Source: Methylobacter sp. (GTDB lineage Bacteria; Pseudomonadota; Gammaproteobacteria; Methylococcales; Methylomonadaceae). Taken from it: 64,000 nt of DNA. The stretch's first letter is position 1. The number at the start of each line of letters is the position of its first letter. Made by a program: the position numbers and the translations under genes. Shown here in pieces: positions 47,319 through 58,211 of this stretch. Below the pieces are notes generated by a model, which saw only the letters and a program-made list of their open reading frames with translations, was not told the DNA's origin and searched no databases. Location of the stretch: contig JAUXTH010000142.1 in assembly GCA_030679035.1 (NCBI GenBank), positions 111,317 through 175,316 on the forward strand. Reading direction: 5' to 3'.

Positions 47319-50109
47319 ACAGCACCAAGAACCAGCTATCCATTTAGGCTCACCCGGCGAAGAGATCAGCATACAAGACCTTCAAACGATCAAAAATCGT
47401 TTTAAGCGCTTGAATCAGCTTCGTGAACAGCGTGTTCAGGAGTTTCTACAGTCTCGCCAAGAAGTATTTTTAGATTTGTTAGCTTTGCTTTTTCATGGCA
47501 ACTTCGCCATGTTACCGGGTTTTATTTCCTCGACGACACCCGCCGGACTGCCCGAATACAATCCCAGCAACAGGACACTAAAAGCCGCCCGGCAATTTGC
47601 AAGAAACTTCAACTATACCCGCGTAACATCGCACATTTATCCTATTGAAGGGTTGTTTTTAATGGGCAGTGTCGGCAGCATTGCATTTTCCAAAACCAGC
47701 GACATGGATATATGGCTATGCCATCAATCCGGCTTGTCACCCGAGGCCCTTGATGAGTTGCAAAAAAAAGCTACCGCGATAGAGCTCTGGGCAGCATCGT
47801 TAGGGCTGGAAGTACACTTCTTTCTAATGGACAGCAGACAATTTCTGCGCGGCGAAAATACTCCGATTTCTACAGAAAGCAGCGGACAAACACAGCATTA
47901 TCTGTTGCTTGAAGAGTTTTACCGGACCGCAATTTATATTGCAGGAAAAAGCCCTGCCTGGTGGGTGGTTCCCCCTCATGAAGAGGTCAATTACACCAAC
48001 TATATCAAACATTTAATTGATAAACGCTTCATTCCCGAACATGAACTTATCGATTTTGGCGGCTTCGATGCCGTCCCGGCTGAAGAGTTTACCAGCGCAA
48101 CCCTTTGGCACCTTTACAAAGCCCTGCACTCCCCGCACAAATCGTTATTGAAGCTGCTATTAATGGAGTGCTATGCCAGCGAATACCCTCATACAGAATG
48201 GCTTTGCCAGAACATAAAAAAGGCCGTTTATCAGGGGGATTATATGACCACCGATCTCGACCCGTATTTGCTCATTTACCAAAAAGTCGAACGCTATCTG
48301 CAAAAAGCGCATAGTCATGGAAGATTATCCTTGGCTCGCCAAAGCTTTTATCTAAAAGTGATGGGATCATCCGACAACACCATGGATTCCACGACCCGAG
48401 CATCCAGAGAATTATATATCCAACAGGTCTCCAAACGTTGGGATTGGCCCGCATCTGCTACCGATGAACTTAAATATCTGCGCGTCTGGAACATAAAAAA
48501 AGCGACATCGGAGCATGCCGTTATTGTGCAACAATTGACTCACTGTTATCGCATGATCATGGGCTTTGCCAAAGCCCATGTCGCCCAAAGCCAGGAAAAC
48601 AGCAATGATTTGAAATTGATCGGCAGAAAACTCCATTCATTTCTGGAAAAAAGGCCGGGTAAAATTGAAATTATTACCACACACACAGAAGTCCACTCGA
48701 AAGAAAACTCAATATCTATCCTAGAAAACAGCCTTTCCGGCAGCAACAGTGCATGGGTTTTATATCCAAAATACGTACAGATGACTAACGCCGCCGAGTC
48801 TGAGCCCATACAAAAATGCCGTTCATTAATCGAGATTCTTTGCTGGCTGCTCATCAATGGGCTGTACCACAACCAACTACATCTCAATTTCAGCTCACAT
48901 TCGCTCGCAATATCAGATCAAGATCTGCGCTCAACCCTGAGGCAGATCAATCTTTTTTTTAGCCATTACTTTGATTACGATCCCCCACTGGCTACCTACC
49001 AAACCCTGAATTCCTCATTGAATTCATTGATTGTTATTAACTTAGGGATCTCAGATAACGAGCGCCTAGTCGTTATGAGTGAGCGTTCTGATGCGCTAAG
49101 TTACGGCGCGAGCCGACAGTGTTTTGTGCATACTGTAGACAGAGTTTCACTATCCAGCTGGGGCGAAATCACAACCAGTCAGGGCGAAGGCATAGAAGGG
49201 TTATTTGACTGTTTAACGGACATCATTAATAACAACAAAAAACCGCTATCTCCGAGCATTCTGAAATTTGTTTGCCACACTCCGAATCGGGCCAGAGGCA
49301 TTCTCTTCCGCGTTGAGGCGGTATTTAACATCTTGGTTAAACTCTTTTCAAAACATCATCATAATCGTTATATTTTACCTGGCGGAACTTCGTTTTATGT
49401 CTTCCAGTTTGAAAATAAAATCTTACATTACAGAGAACTGCCGACAAAAAAACTGTTATTAAACGAATTAGCCAGCCCTCAGGCACAGTTCAGCACCATT
49501 CATTTTGATCAGGCTACCCTCGATAATACGCCCATCCCTCTTATTTACTCCCTGAATAGGCCGCGAGTGGTTCAGCTTTTTTACTATGAAAGCAAGACTG
49601 ACATCAGAATTTATATTGTTGACGAAAAAGGAACTTTATATACCCAGCGGCATAACAAAGAAAACCCTAGCTATCTGCTAAATCAATACTCCATTTTTTT
49701 AGACTCGATCATCAATCGTAATCTTTTTGAGCCATTTTTGACCATTGAATATTATGAAATTACAAAAAGTTCTGCGGGCATTTTTTCTTATACTCCGGCG
49801 CAACCGGAAGTTGCATCCTCAAACAAAAAATTAAGCTTGCGCATCACTGGAGAGGTCTCCAACAAAGATATTATCTATACAATCTACTGTAATGAAGAAG
49901 AATTTTCCTCTCTAGACCATGGCAATCAAGTTTTTTATGCCGCATATCAACATATACTTCAATTCAGGAGCGGTAAGATTAGTTATCCTATTCATATTAC
50001 CGATATTGACCTGCCCCTCTCTGCATTCCGTGTCGATAACCCAGAGCAGCTGCAAACTATCCATTATTTAAATTACAAACAAAAAATAGAAAACAAATTT
50101 AATGTTTAA
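47311..50109 (+). CDS. cyaA: Class I adenylate cyclase
   Basis: This 932-residue protein makes cAMP from ATP. The N-terminal catalytic half shows [24 protein letters not shown] with the nucleotidyltransferase GS and Asp pair. The C-terminal half is the regulatory domain through which enzyme IIA of the glucose PTS acts in enterobacteria. The start is the ATG at 47311 inside the last codons of argH (ATGACTAG). A methanotroph has little use for sugar PTS control, so its input is likely different. No crp is seen here. Confidence 0.93.
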   Translation: MTRQHQEPAIHLGSPGEEISIQDLQTIKNRFKRLNQLREQRVQEFLQSRQEVFLDLLALLFHGNFAMLPGFISSTTPAGLPEYNPSNRTLKAARQFARNFNYTRVTSHIYPIEGLFLMGSVGSIAFSKTSDMDIWLCHQSGLSPEALDELQKKATAIELWAASLGLEVHFFLMDSRQFLRGENTPISTESSGQTQHYLLLEEFYRTAIYIAGKSPAWWVVPPHEEVNYTNYIKHLIDKRFIPEHELIDFGGFDAVPAEEFTSATLWHLYKALHSPHKSLLKLLLMECYASEYPHTEWLCQNIKKAVYQGDYMTTDLDPYLLIYQKVERYLQKAHSHGRLSLARQSFYLKVMGSSDNTMDSTTRASRELYIQQVSKRWDWPASATDELKYLRVWNIKKATSEHAVIVQQLTHCYRMIMGFAKAHVAQSQENSNDLKLIGRKLHSFLEKRPGKIEIITTHTEVHSKENSISILENSLSGSNSAWVLYPKYVQMTNAAESEPIQKCRSLIEILCWLLINGLYHNQLHLNFSSHSLAISDQDLRSTLRQINLFFSHYFDYDPPLATYQTLNSSLNSLIVINLGISDNERLVVMSERSDALSYGASRQCFVHTVDRVSLSSWGEITTSQGEGIEGLFDCLTDIINNNKKPLSPSILKFVCHTPNRARGILFRVEAVFNILVKLFSKHHHNRYILPGGTSFYVFQFENKILHYRELPTKKLLLNELASPQAQFSTIHFDQATLDNTPIPLIYSLNRPRVVQLFYYESKTDIRIYIVDEKGTLYTQRHNKENPSYLLNQYSIFLDSIINRNLFEPFLTIEYYEITKSSAGIFSYTPAQPEVASSNKKLSLRITGEVSNKDIIYTIYCNEEEFSSLDHGNQVFYAAYQHILQFRSGKISYPIHITDIDLPLSAFRVDNPEQLQTIHYLNYKQKIENKFNV

Positions 50110-50467
50110 TGCCTAACTACGTAAACATATTGTTAAATTAAGCCGCAACCAATCCCTTACCAGACAGTGCGCAAAGTACGGGTAGGCATGATATTACACT
50201 TTCAGAGCAGGTAGATTGACCTACAACATCAAATTCGTTTTAATGTGTAAACACCCCCCCCTGCCCACATTAAAACCATCAAGCGCCTTGCAATTCTCTT
50301 GTTGTTTTATCATCGACCGACATTCAAGCGTCTGCTAAATGTACAGCTTCGTTTCCCATGTCAATAGACTAATCTCCTTAATTTTTGGTATAATTAATTG
50401 GATTTTCGGAAACTTTAGGGTTATCCGTTTTTGTAAGATTTCATTTTCATCACTCTGGAGAATATCT
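50110..50467. other. Gap between cyaA and gap
   Basis: No gene is seen in these 358 bases. It holds a C-run near 50254 and the gap promoter. A weak upstream frame that adds 43 residues to GAP starts here and is rejected because it lacks a site and is not conserved. Confidence 0.6.
50386..50394 (+). promoter_or_regulatory. Extended -10 element of gap
   Basis: TGGTATAAT at 50386-50394 is an extended -10 (TGN-TATAAT), 73 bases before the gap start. The -35 position is poor, as is common for extended -10 promoters. Confidence 0.55.
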
Positions 50468-51481
50468 ATGCCAATTAAAGTTGCAATCAATGGTTATGGT
50501 CGTATTGGACGTAATATCGTTCGCGCGTTGTACGAAGCAGGCCGTACCAATGAAATTCAAATTGTTGCAATCAATGATTTGGGCGACGCTAATACAAATG
50601 CTCACCTGACTCAATACGATTCAGTGCATGGAAAATTTCCTTTCGAAGTGAGTGTTGATGGCGACAACATCGTTATCAACGGCGATAAAATTAAGGTTTT
50701 CTCTGAAAGAGATCCGTCAAAACTCCCATGGGGAGAGCTTGGTATCGATGCCGTTCTCGAATGCACCGGTTTATTCACCAGCAAAGCCAAGGCATCCGCG
50801 CACATCGCTGCCGGCGCAAAAAAGGTTATTATCTCCGCACCCGGCGGCAACGATGTTGACGCAACTATCGTTTACGGCGTAAATCATGATGTCCTAAAAG
50901 CATCGGACACCGTCATTTCAAATGCCTCATGCACGACTAACTGTTTGGCTCCCTTAGTTAAGCCATTGCTCGACACCGTTGGCGTGGTACATGGATTGAT
51001 GACTACTATCCACTCCTACACCAACGACCAAGTGCTGACTGACGTTTATCACAGCGACTTACATCGCGCCCGTTCAGCTACGCAATCAATGATCCCTACT
51101 AAAACCGGTGCGGCCGCGGCTGTTGGTTTAGTATTGCCTGAACTGGTTGGAAAAATGGATGGTTTCGCAATGCGCGTACCAACTATTAACGTTTCCGTCG
51201 TCGATTTAACCTTCCAAGCGGCCAGAAATACCACCAAAGAAGAAATCGACCAAATCCTGAAAACAGCATCCGAAGGCTCTTTAAAAGGCATTCTGGAGTT
51301 CAACAGCTTACCACTGGTTTCAATCGACTTTAATCATAACCCCGCATCGTCAATTTATGACTCAGCATTGACCAAAGTCATGAATGGCAACCTTGTAAAG
51401 GTTCTATCCTGGTATGACAACGAATGGGGCTTTTCAAACCGTATGTTGGATACCACAATTGCTTTAGTTAACGCAAAATAA
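50468..51481 (+). CDS. gap: Glyceraldehyde-3-phosphate dehydrogenase, type I
   Basis: This 337-residue protein has the Rossmann start [17 protein letters not shown] and catalytic Cys155 in [16 protein letters not shown] lies seven bases before ATG 50468. It interconverts glyceraldehyde-3-phosphate and 1,3-bisphosphoglycerate. In type I methanotrophs this carries the products of the ribulose monophosphate pathway. pyk follows by 15 bases; pgk and tkt, often between, are absent. Confidence 0.97.
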   Translation: MPIKVAINGYGRIGRNIVRALYEAGRTNEIQIVAINDLGDANTNAHLTQYDSVHGKFPFEVSVDGDNIVINGDKIKVFSERDPSKLPWGELGIDAVLECTGLFTSKAKASAHIAAGAKKVIISAPGGNDVDATIVYGVNHDVLKASDTVISNASCTTNCLAPLVKPLLDTVGVVHGLMTTIHSYTNDQVLTDVYHSDLHRARSATQSMIPTKTGAAAAVGLVLPELVGKMDGFAMRVPTINVSVVDLTFQAARNTTKEEIDQILKTASEGSLKGILEFNSLPLVSIDFNHNPASSIYDSALTKVMNGNLVKVLSWYDNEWGFSNRMLDTTIALVNAK

Positions 51482-51496
51482 CGGATTCCCCATATA

Positions 51497-52936
51497 ATGT
51501 TAAGAAGAACCAAAATTTTAGCAACACTGGGCCCGGCTACGGATAAACCGGGCGTGCTGGAAGGCATGTTTGCGGCAGGCCTTGACTTTGTTCGCATGAA
51601 CTTTTCACATGGCTCTGCGCAAGACCACATCAACAGAGCCAATGCCGTTCGCGAACTAAGCCTGAAAACCGGCAGACTGGTCGGTATCCTGGCTGACTTG
51701 CAAGGACCTAAAATACGTATTGCCCGCTTTAAAGATACCAAGGTTTATTTAAATGAAGGGCAAAATTTTGCCCTCGATATCAATCTTGATCCGATGGCTG
51801 GCGATAATACCCAGGTTGGCATTACTTACGAACCTTTAGCGTTAGAAGTCAAACCGGGCAGCCGACTGCTGCTGGATGATGGACGCATCGTACTTGACGT
51901 GGTTAATGTTGAAAACATGCGCGTTAACTGTACCGTTATCGTTGGTGGAGACTTATCTAACAACAAAGGCATCAACCTGCTGGGCGGCGGTCTTTCTGCG
52001 GCCGCATTAACCGACAAGGACAAGGAAGATATTAAAACGATTGCAATAATGAAATGCGATTATGTCGCCATTTCTTTTCCTCGCACCGCTGAGGATCTTC
52101 ACGAAGCACGCCGATTGTTGGTTGCCGAAGGTTGTCATGCAGGAATCGTGGCCAAGGTCGAGAGGGCTGAAGCCATAGCGGTCATGGACGAAATCATCCT
52201 GGCATCGGATGCAGTCATGGTTGCTCGCGGTGATCTCGGCGTCGAAATTGGTGATGCCAATCTACCTGCCGTGCAAAAAACACTCATTAAACGCACACGG
52301 GAACTCAATCGAGTTGCAATTACCGCCACGCAAATGATGGAATCAATGATCGACAATCCGATTCCTACTCGCGCCGAAGTTTTTGATGTGGCTAATGCGG
52401 TTTATGATGGCACCGACGTCATCATGCTGTCCGCAGAAACCGCATCTGGCAAGTACCCGGTTAAAGCTATTGAAGCGATGAATCGTGTTTGTGTTGAAGC
52501 AGAAAAACAACCCAAAGTCCGCGTTTCAAGGCATCGTGTCGACATCCAGTTCGAGCGCGTCGATGAAGCCATTGCAATGTCAGCCATGTATCTAGCTAAC
52601 CACACCAAGATCCATGGCATTGCTGCGTTAACTGAATCTGGCTCTACTACATTATGGATGTCCAGAATCAGCTCGGGCATTCCCATTTTTGCATTGAGCC
52701 CCCACCAAGAAACACTTGGTAAAGTTACCTTATATCGAGGTGTCTTTCCGGTACTTTTTATTCATGACCTTAGCGATCATGCTGAAGTAAACAGAGCTAT
52801 CATAGCGGAATTGAAAAGACGCGGCGTTGCTGTTGATGGCGATACATTCATCATCACTCAAGGCGATCTGGAAGGCATCCCTGGCGGTACTAATGCGTTG
52901 AAAGTTATCACTGTTGGAAATGACTTAACCCATTAA
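51497..52936 (+). CDS. pyk: Pyruvate kinase
   Basis: This 479-residue enzyme converts phosphoenolpyruvate and ADP to pyruvate and ATP. The N terminus [17 protein letters not shown], the metal-binding [13 protein letters not shown] and [27 protein letters not shown] are clear. The C-terminal allosteric domain is complete ([23 protein letters not shown]). It is cotranscribed with gap and ends at a good terminator. Confidence 0.97.
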   Translation: MLRRTKILATLGPATDKPGVLEGMFAAGLDFVRMNFSHGSAQDHINRANAVRELSLKTGRLVGILADLQGPKIRIARFKDTKVYLNEGQNFALDINLDPMAGDNTQVGITYEPLALEVKPGSRLLLDDGRIVLDVVNVENMRVNCTVIVGGDLSNNKGINLLGGGLSAAALTDKDKEDIKTIAIMKCDYVAISFPRTAEDLHEARRLLVAEGCHAGIVAKVERAEAIAVMDEIILASDAVMVARGDLGVEIGDANLPAVQKTLIKRTRELNRVAITATQMMESMIDNPIPTRAEVFDVANAVYDGTDVIMLSAETASGKYPVKAIEAMNRVCVEAEKQPKVRVSRHRVDIQFERVDEAIAMSAMYLANHTKIHGIAALTESGSTTLWMSRISSGIPIFALSPHQETLGKVTLYRGVFPVLFIHDLSDHAEVNRAIIAELKRRGVAVDGDTFIITQGDLEGIPGGTNALKVITVGNDLTH

Positions 52937-53006
52937 ACCTTCATTGACTACTAGATAACTCTCTACCGAGAATTACTCTGCCAATATATAAGCTTCATCT
53001 CTCATG

Positions 53007-53045
53007 AATGGTCTGAAAGTTTAAAATTTTCAGGCCATTTTTTTT
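53007..53045 (+). terminator. Terminator after pyk
   Basis: ATGGTCTGAAA (53008-53018) pairs with TTTTCAGGCCAT (53027-53038), followed by a run of eight T. It lies about 70 bases after the pyk stop. Confidence 0.85.
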
Positions 53046-53868
53046 GCCGACGCATCAATATGAACTCCCCGCCTAAAAGCACAGCAACTTGTCAATGCGC
53101 GCAATTCATGGACTCAAGCTGTCAGAAATCACCTATTTCTTAGCCAAAACAGACGTAATCGTTTCGTACACTGAGCGGAAGAAAGCCTGCATCAATGCAC
53201 GTAGCCTATCGAATGAAAATGGGACAGGTCGAGAAAACCTCAACCAGAACAAACTGGCAATCGGTTTAAATTGGAGAATGGATGCAAATCAACAATGAAG
53301 TCATTTACCAGCATTCCTTTTTACCTGCACCCGCATTTGCGAAGCCAAAAACCATATCGCAAATGTTATGCATGCGGACAAAAGAAGTCTACCGTGGACA
53401 GTAAACGCGTCAGCGTTGATACTCCCATAAATCGTTATCCCAAAGTCGCGAATCGGTAATTCGGCGTCGATATTGTCATCGACAGGAATCAAAACGCGAA
53501 CTGGTAACACTGCGAATAGCCTTAATATTGATCTCGGGCGGGACATGGACATGCGTGGCTTAGCGGCTTTAACATCGCACATGCGTTCACACAAGAACAA
53601 CTGCCACACCATCACATTTAACAACAGTAAAGATCGTAGCAAAATAATATACGACATAGATTTATTTTACGCATCCCTACAGCTCAGCAGGAGAGTGGAT
53701 AATCGTAACGATCTATTGGAGGCAACACACCTCTCCAAGAGCATGGAGTATGAGAAAAATAGGCATGCATGTAGGTAGGTAGGTAGGTAGGTAAGGGTTA
53801 GTGAGGTATTAAGATGCGCCACACTACACGCCATTGGCTATTTCAGTTCAAACTTGAAACTGCCCTTC
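53046..53868. other. Gene-poor region with tetranucleotide repeat
   Basis: None of the reading frames in these 820 bases is recognisable. The longest are 118 codons on the minus strand (53301-53657) and 101 on the plus strand (53473-53778). They overlap, lack conserved motifs and have poor start sites. I cannot tell decayed gene from spacer. A tandem GTAG repeat of nearly six copies lies at 53771-53793. Confidence 0.5.
53771..53793. repeat. GTAG tandem repeat
   Basis: Five complete and one partial copy of GTAG. Not inside a recognised gene. Potentially variable in length between strains. Confidence 0.8.
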
Positions 53869-53905
53869 AAAAAAAAACCCTCGTCACCTATTGGTAACGA
53901 GGGTC
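53869..53905 (-). terminator. Terminator of the pmoCAB operon
   Basis: On the minus strand ACCCTCGTTACC and its complement GGTGACGAGGGT form a GC-rich stem with one mismatch around a short loop, followed by nine T. It lies about 45 bases after the pmoB stop. Confidence 0.88.
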
Positions 53906-53949
53906 TCAATTCCTTAGCTGACAACCGAAGTTATCAGCTAATTATTTCA

Positions 53950-55194
53950 TTAGATGAAAGATGGAATTAATGGAGCATCTACCATAACCATTTGACGGCC
54001 GCCAGCTTCATCAAAGAAGAATAACAAACCAGCAAAACGGCTGTCTGGATCATAGATCAAGTCAGCTAAACGGTAAACTTCCCAAGCAGCGTCAGAAGCA
54101 GTAACTTGTACAGTTCTTGAAGTACCTGGAGCGATTGGGCTGTTATCGCTAACAGTCAAACCTTCTTCAGCCAACAAGTCATCTGGATAGCCTGTTTCAT
54201 CTACATGAACTTTAGGATCTAAGAATCTAACACCAGCAGTGTTGAACTCACCCAAACGCACTGCAGAATCACCATTGTTAGTGATAGTCAATGTCATTTG
54301 CATTGCACGACCTGGTACACGGTAAGTTGCATCTTCAACTTTAACGTTTACAGTTCTTGCAGGAAGTTCAATTGGTTTCATGCCACGCAACAAACCAGCT
54401 TGCAGAGGAGTTGTTACAGGATACGCTGCGTTTGTGCTGCTCATACCAAAAGCAACAATACCAATCGTAGCTACTGCAAAACCCAAAGCAACTTTCTTAT
54501 CGCCAGCAGTAATCAAAGAATCTGCTTTACCTGCTTCAACAGCAAGATGACGTGGTACGAAAATTGGTTTACGAGCCCAATATCCCAACCAAGCCAAACC
54601 TAAGGCGTACCAGAAAGCATGCCAGAAGTAAGTGTTGCCCAAGTTATATGTTTCCAGGTTGATAGTATCACCTAACAACGTAGTAACTGGGTTAACAAAT
54701 GATCCCATAGTACCAGTAACAGTTACCCATTTACCTGGACCGATGATTGGACCACCGCCTTTAACGTTCATCATAGTATGTACGTGCCAATCGCCTGGAC
54801 GACGTGCTTTCAACAATACTTTGAACTCATAAGTTTCGCCCAGTTCCAGAGAAACTGAACGTGGAACCAATTGACCACCGATCCATGAACCTTGACGAAT
54901 AAATACAGGTCCTGGAATACCGATGTTCAAAAATGAGATTTCAGGTAAATCAACAGTTTCAGGCCATCCTGCGAAAACATGGAATTTGCCAGATATTGTC
55001 ATAGTATCGTTAACAGGCACTGTGTCTTTTGACCAGTTCAAGTCAAACCAGTGAATTGTACGCATACGCATAAATGCAGCTTGCGACTTTTCACCATGAG
55101 CAGATGCAGTTGGTGCGTAAAACATCGCTGCTGTAACAGTTACCAGCAGTGCGACAAAGGATAATTTAGCAACCTTGTCTTTTATTAATTTCAT
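53950..55194 (-). CDS. pmoB: Particulate methane monooxygenase subunit B
   Basis: This 414-residue protein has a signal peptide (1-32) ending in SA, so that mature pmoB begins with His33. The copper ligands His33, His137 and His139 (in DWHVHTMMN) and the second pair His48 and His72 are at the same positions as in Methylococcus capsulatus. It has two periplasmic cupredoxin-like domains linked by two membrane helices (about 185-205 and 235-250). Third gene of pmoCAB. The DNA is less GC-rich than its neighbours, as usual for this highly expressed operon. Confidence 0.98.
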   Translation of the reverse strand: MKLIKDKVAKLSFVALLVTVTAAMFYAPTASAHGEKSQAAFMRMRTIHWFDLNWSKDTVPVNDTMTISGKFHVFAGWPETVDLPEISFLNIGIPGPVFIRQGSWIGGQLVPRSVSLELGETYEFKVLLKARRPGDWHVHTMMNVKGGGPIIGPGKWVTVTGTMGSFVNPVTTLLGDTINLETYNLGNTYFWHAFWYALGLAWLGYWARKPIFVPRHLAVEAGKADSLITAGDKKVALGFAVATIGIVAFGMSSTNAAYPVTTPLQAGLLRGMKPIELPARTVNVKVEDATYRVPGRAMQMTLTITNNGDSAVRLGEFNTAGVRFLDPKVHVDETGYPDDLLAEEGLTVSDNSPIAPGTSRTVQVTASDAAWEVYRLADLIYDPDSRFAGLLFFFDEAGGRQMVMVDAPLIPSFI

Positions 55195-55304
55195 ATATCC
55201 TCCTCTATAATAGAGAATCTATAGTTTTCAGAGTATCCAGTGTCAACAGTAGATTTTCTCTTGTTAACACCAGTCTTTTTGTGTGATTTCCTACAACCGA
55301 GTTC

Positions 55305-56048
55305 TTAAGAACTTTGGGTGAATGAAGTACCACCGAACCATTTACCGAAGAAATGCCACAAGAAGTAAATCAAGATACTCACGAAAGCAGAGAAGAACGC
55401 TGATACTGGAGCAACGTCTTTACCGAAAGTTCTTAATGTACCTTTTTCAACCATTCTGATGTACTCAGGTGTACCAGTTCTTACGTAGTGGTAACCTTGT
55501 AAATCAGCTAGTGTCATCATCATGCCATTGTATTCAACAGGAACATGTAAAGGTGCCATAACTGGCCAGTTGCCTGGATAGAACAACAGACCCCATGCCA
55601 TACCACCGATTACCGCTGTTACTGTCATGCTGTTTGTCAGCATTAACACAACGTCAAGAACAATCGCACCTGGCATCAGGTTTGAAGGGAAGCAGAAGTT
55701 TACTGGGAAGTAAGTCCAACCCCAGAAATTCATATATCTGTTGATCCACTCACCTAAAAGCAGACCTAAGATACAAACTACCGCACCGAAAGGTAAACGG
55801 TAACGCCACCACAACACAGCTTGAACAGCCGCAGGGAAAGTGATTGAAACGATTGGAGCTACAGTTACCCATAGACGTCTATCTTTCCAGTCAGTCCAGA
55901 AATCCCAGTCACCACCGGTTAACATGTAGTGAATGTGATAACCACCAAGTACAACGAAGAACAATGTAAACAGAATTAGCCAGTCGAACGTACGTGAAAC
56001 TTTTACTGCTTCAGCGCGTGAACGTACAGCTGATTGAGATGCGCTCAT
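55305..56048 (-). CDS. pmoA: Particulate methane monooxygenase subunit A
   Basis: This 247-residue integral membrane protein has about seven helices. Conserved residues His38, His40, Met42, Asp47 and Asp49 in GGYHIHYMLTGGDWDFW and Glu100 in LLGEWINRY are present. AGGAGGT precedes the ATG. PmoA is the standard marker of methanotrophs; this one resembles Methylobacter-type sequences, so the organism is a type Ia methanotroph (inference). It lies 110 bases before pmoB and 118 after pmoC. Confidence 0.98.
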   Translation of the reverse strand: MSASQSAVRSRAEAVKVSRTFDWLILFTLFFVVLGGYHIHYMLTGGDWDFWTDWKDRRLWVTVAPIVSITFPAAVQAVLWWRYRLPFGAVVCILGLLLGEWINRYMNFWGWTYFPVNFCFPSNLMPGAIVLDVVLMLTNSMTVTAVIGGMAWGLLFYPGNWPVMAPLHVPVEYNGMMMTLADLQGYHYVRTGTPEYIRMVEKGTLRTFGKDVAPVSAFFSAFVSILIYFLWHFFGKWFGGTSFTQSS

Positions 56049-56102
56049 TAGCTTACCTCCTAAAGGATTTAAATTATTTTTATTAATGACTATCTAACTT
56101 TA

Positions 56103-56133
56103 GCTGTTTCGCCCTGAAAAAAAGCGAAACAGC
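56103..56133 (-). other. Hairpin between pmoC and pmoA
   Basis: GCTGTTTCGC and its exact complement form a 10-bp stem around an 11-base loop containing seven T on the minus strand. It has no U-tract behind it, so it is more likely an RNA processing or stability element than a terminator. Such structures are known between pmo genes. Confidence 0.55.
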
Positions 56134-56166
56134 CGAGGAGATAGTAATTACAACCGAAGACTTATA

Positions 56167-56919
56167 TTAAGCTAAGTCTTTTTTCAAAAGTTTAGCAATA
56201 GCTGCAACTTCTGTGTTCACAACACCCATTACACCTAAAGCAGCCCATCCGAAGAATACGAAACCGTAGTGTAAAGGAGCAACAAACAACTCTTCCATAA
56301 ACCAGAAAGTGTGACCCCATTCGTTCAAACCAACATTTGGCAGAATCATGAAAGGACCAACAACTGCAACCATATACTGAAGGTGCAGACCTTGCTGATA
56401 AGTAGGAAGTCTTGTCTTAGCATATAAGAAACAAGCGCCACCAGTAATGATGTAGATTGGATAGCTCAAGTAGAATTCGATGATGTGACTTGGTGTAAAG
56501 TCAGTATCACGAACGATAGTTTGATGCCATGTTCCATCTTGCTCTGTAAAGTAGCTAGCGCCGTAATAAATAGCGAAAGCATACATTACCAACCATGTCC
56601 AATGAGTAAAGTGTCTTCTTAACTCTTCTCTTGGTGTGATTGACATTACTTTACGATCACGAGTTTTCCAGATGTAACCCCACAGGATACCTGCAGTTGA
56701 AACTTCCAAAACAAACTCAATATAAAGAAAGTTCATCCAATATGTTTCGAATTCAGGTGCGAATGAATCCAGACCAGCTGACCAGCCGTAGATGCCTTCA
56801 TACCAACGAACCCAAGCATAGAACACTACATACAGCAGTGAACCAAGGATCATGTTTTTCTTATTTAACAGCGGTGCTTCCGCAGCATCAGCTCTCACTG
56901 ATTCAGTTGTAGCTGCCAT
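56167..56919 (-). CDS. pmoC: Particulate methane monooxygenase subunit C
   Basis: This 250-residue integral membrane protein has five or six helices. The copper site considered catalytic, Asp-(3)-His-(12)-His, is present as Asp128, His132 and His145 in EQDGTWHQTIVRDTDFTPSH, equivalent to Asp156, His160 and His173 of M. capsulatus. The start is the ATG at 56919 behind GGAGGT; an in-frame upstream GTG is rejected. First gene of the operon. It oxidises methane to methanol with subunits A and B in internal membranes. Confidence 0.98.
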   Translation of the reverse strand: MAATTESVRADAAEAPLLNKKNMILGSLLYVVFYAWVRWYEGIYGWSAGLDSFAPEFETYWMNFLYIEFVLEVSTAGILWGYIWKTRDRKVMSITPREELRRHFTHWTWLVMYAFAIYYGASYFTEQDGTWHQTIVRDTDFTPSHIIEFYLSYPIYIITGGACFLYAKTRLPTYQQGLHLQYMVAVVGPFMILPNVGLNEWGHTFWFMEELFVAPLHYGFVFFGWAALGVMGVVNTEVAAIAKLLKKDLA

Positions 56920-57051
56920 TTCTACCTCCAAAAATTATAAAATCCCCAGCTTATTATGGCCAGGGGCTATAGTTACAACTCCATTTTCCCACCCGCTCTT
57001 AAGCATAAAGCCTGCGAACCAAGTGCCACCAAGTCAATTTAGCGAGCTGCC

Positions 57052-57079
57052 AGTCTACCAGTTCAATTAGCCTTGTCAA
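57052..57079 (-). promoter_or_regulatory. Sigma-70 promoter of pmoCAB
   Basis: On the minus strand TTGACA (57079-57074), a 16-base spacer ending TGG, and TAGACT (57057-57052) form an extended -10 promoter. The leader to the pmoC ATG is about 125 bases. A TGGCAC-N5-TCGC motif close behind (57013-57028) resembles a sigma-54 site but has a mismatch. Confidence 0.7.
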
Positions 57080-57214
57080 GTCAAAAACAAACACCAAATA
57101 CATTTCCTTGAATCCAGGTTTTGCCTGTCAAATTCCTCTACACTTAAAACATTGATTCCTGTTAGAATTAAAATTGATTTCACTTAGCTTTTTTAACTCA
57201 ATCACCTTAAATCC

Positions 57215-57652
57215 ATGAAGAAATATTCCATCTTAATTTTTATCGTCGGCCTATCGACTCTACTTTTACTTCAAAAAGAGGTCATCATGCCTTTTGTTTA
57301 CAAAGTAGTTCAATCGGATTTGTTTCTTGTTGACAGCAAAGACCAGGGCGGACAAAACTCTATCTCCACACCATTAACCGCACTCGCCTACATGCATTGC
57401 AATAACCACATCAAATCCAAGCTTGGACCTGATGTATCTATCGGCTTCCCTGAAAAACCACTTAATGCCTGGAGCCTGGGTAATTACCAGTATGTCATTA
57501 ACGCCGAAATCGACATCACCAGCGCCACAGCAAGCCCAGTCGCAAAAAAATATGTCTGTCGCATTAATTACAAGAATGGCGATAATGAAGAAGGGTCCCT
57601 TGATTTTGCCAATTGGTCCATTGAGGGATTGTCTGGACTAGACTCTATTTAG
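57215..57652 (+). CDS. Hypothetical exported or membrane-anchored protein
   Basis: This 145-residue protein has a hydrophobic N terminus (about 4-20) that may be an anchor or uncleaved signal. The remainder is soluble, with a likely mixed alpha/beta fold and two cysteines (in YMHCNNHI and YVCRINY) that could pair in the periplasm. It is divergent from pmoC and followed by a long palindromic terminator. Not recognised; possibly methanotroph-specific, which I cannot check. Confidence 0.6.
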   Translation: MKKYSILIFIVGLSTLLLLQKEVIMPFVYKVVQSDLFLVDSKDQGGQNSISTPLTALAYMHCNNHIKSKLGPDVSIGFPEKPLNAWSLGNYQYVINAEIDITSATASPVAKKYVCRINYKNGDNEEGSLDFANWSIEGLSGLDSI

Positions 57653-57726
57653 GAGCATTGATTGGCATTAGCAACCATCGCCCCCTTATAATTTAAAGAG
57701 CCCCGGAATCGATCAATAACCGCACA

Positions 57727-57786
57727 AGCCATAAAACAAAAAAAGCCAGTACAACATGTTGTACTGGCTTTTTTTGTTTTATGGCT
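57727..57786. terminator. Bidirectional terminator, 60-base perfect palindrome
   Basis: Perfect 30-bp arms meet with no loop gap: GCCAGTACAACA and its complement at the centre, flanked by A and T tracts of seven bases and AGCCATAAAAC/GTTTTATGGCT outside. It can end transcripts of both the gene at 57215 (plus) and rpmE (minus). Confidence 0.88.
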
Positions 57787-57915
57787 GCTATGGCAAAATA
57801 AAAACGATTAACGCGCCCTTCCTAGCAACCAACCTTCAGCAATCTATTTATCTGCCGCATTACCACGGCTTTTTGTGCCATGCCAGGAACTTAGCCCAGC
57901 ACAAACCACAAAGCT

Positions 57916-58116
57916 TTATTTGCCGTATTTCTTGCGGAATTTATCAACGCGACCCGCCGTATCAACGACGCGCTGCTTTCCTGTATAGAAAGGATGGCAT
58001 GAAGAACAAACCTCAACCTGCAAATCCTTACCCAATACAGAACCGGTCTCAAATTTATTACCGCAACCGCAAGTCACTGTAATTTGCTTATATTCTGGAT
58101 GAATTTCTGGTTTCAT
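57916..58116 (-). CDS. rpmE: 50S ribosomal protein L31
   Basis: This 66-residue protein is of the zinc-binding type: CGCGN and [10 protein letters not shown] carry four ligand positions. It is a component of the large subunit near the central protuberance that bridges to the small subunit. It begins [10 protein letters not shown]. Transcribed alone from a good promoter. Confidence 0.97.
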   Translation of the reverse strand: MKPEIHPEYKQITVTCGCGNKFETGSVLGKDLQVEVCSSCHPFYTGKQRVVDTAGRVDKFRKKYGK

Positions 58117-58168
58117 ATCACTTTCACATTACCCGAAACGGGCCACATACTTTATTAAAGAACCCCAT

Positions 58169-58197
58169 ATAATACGGATTTCATTATAAGTTCGCAA
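58169..58197 (-). promoter_or_regulatory. Sigma-70 promoter of rpmE
   Basis: On the minus strand TTGCGA (58197-58192), a 17-base spacer and TATTAT (58174-58169) lie about 53 bases before the rpmE start. Confidence 0.65.
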
Positions 58198-58211
58198 CTC
58201 AATTTATATTT

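Noticed and set aside
50339..50467. 43-residue N-terminal extension of GAP
   Set aside because: The standard GAP N terminus with GGAG begins at 50468, and the extension overlaps the promoter.
53301..53657. 118-codon minus-strand frame between pyk and pmoB
   Set aside because: No motif or credible start; overlaps another open frame on the opposite strand of similar quality.
57013..57028. Sigma-54-like motif TGGCAC-N5-TCGC upstream of pmoC
   Set aside because: The -12 half has TCGC instead of TTGC and a much better sigma-70 promoter lies close upstream; kept only as a note.
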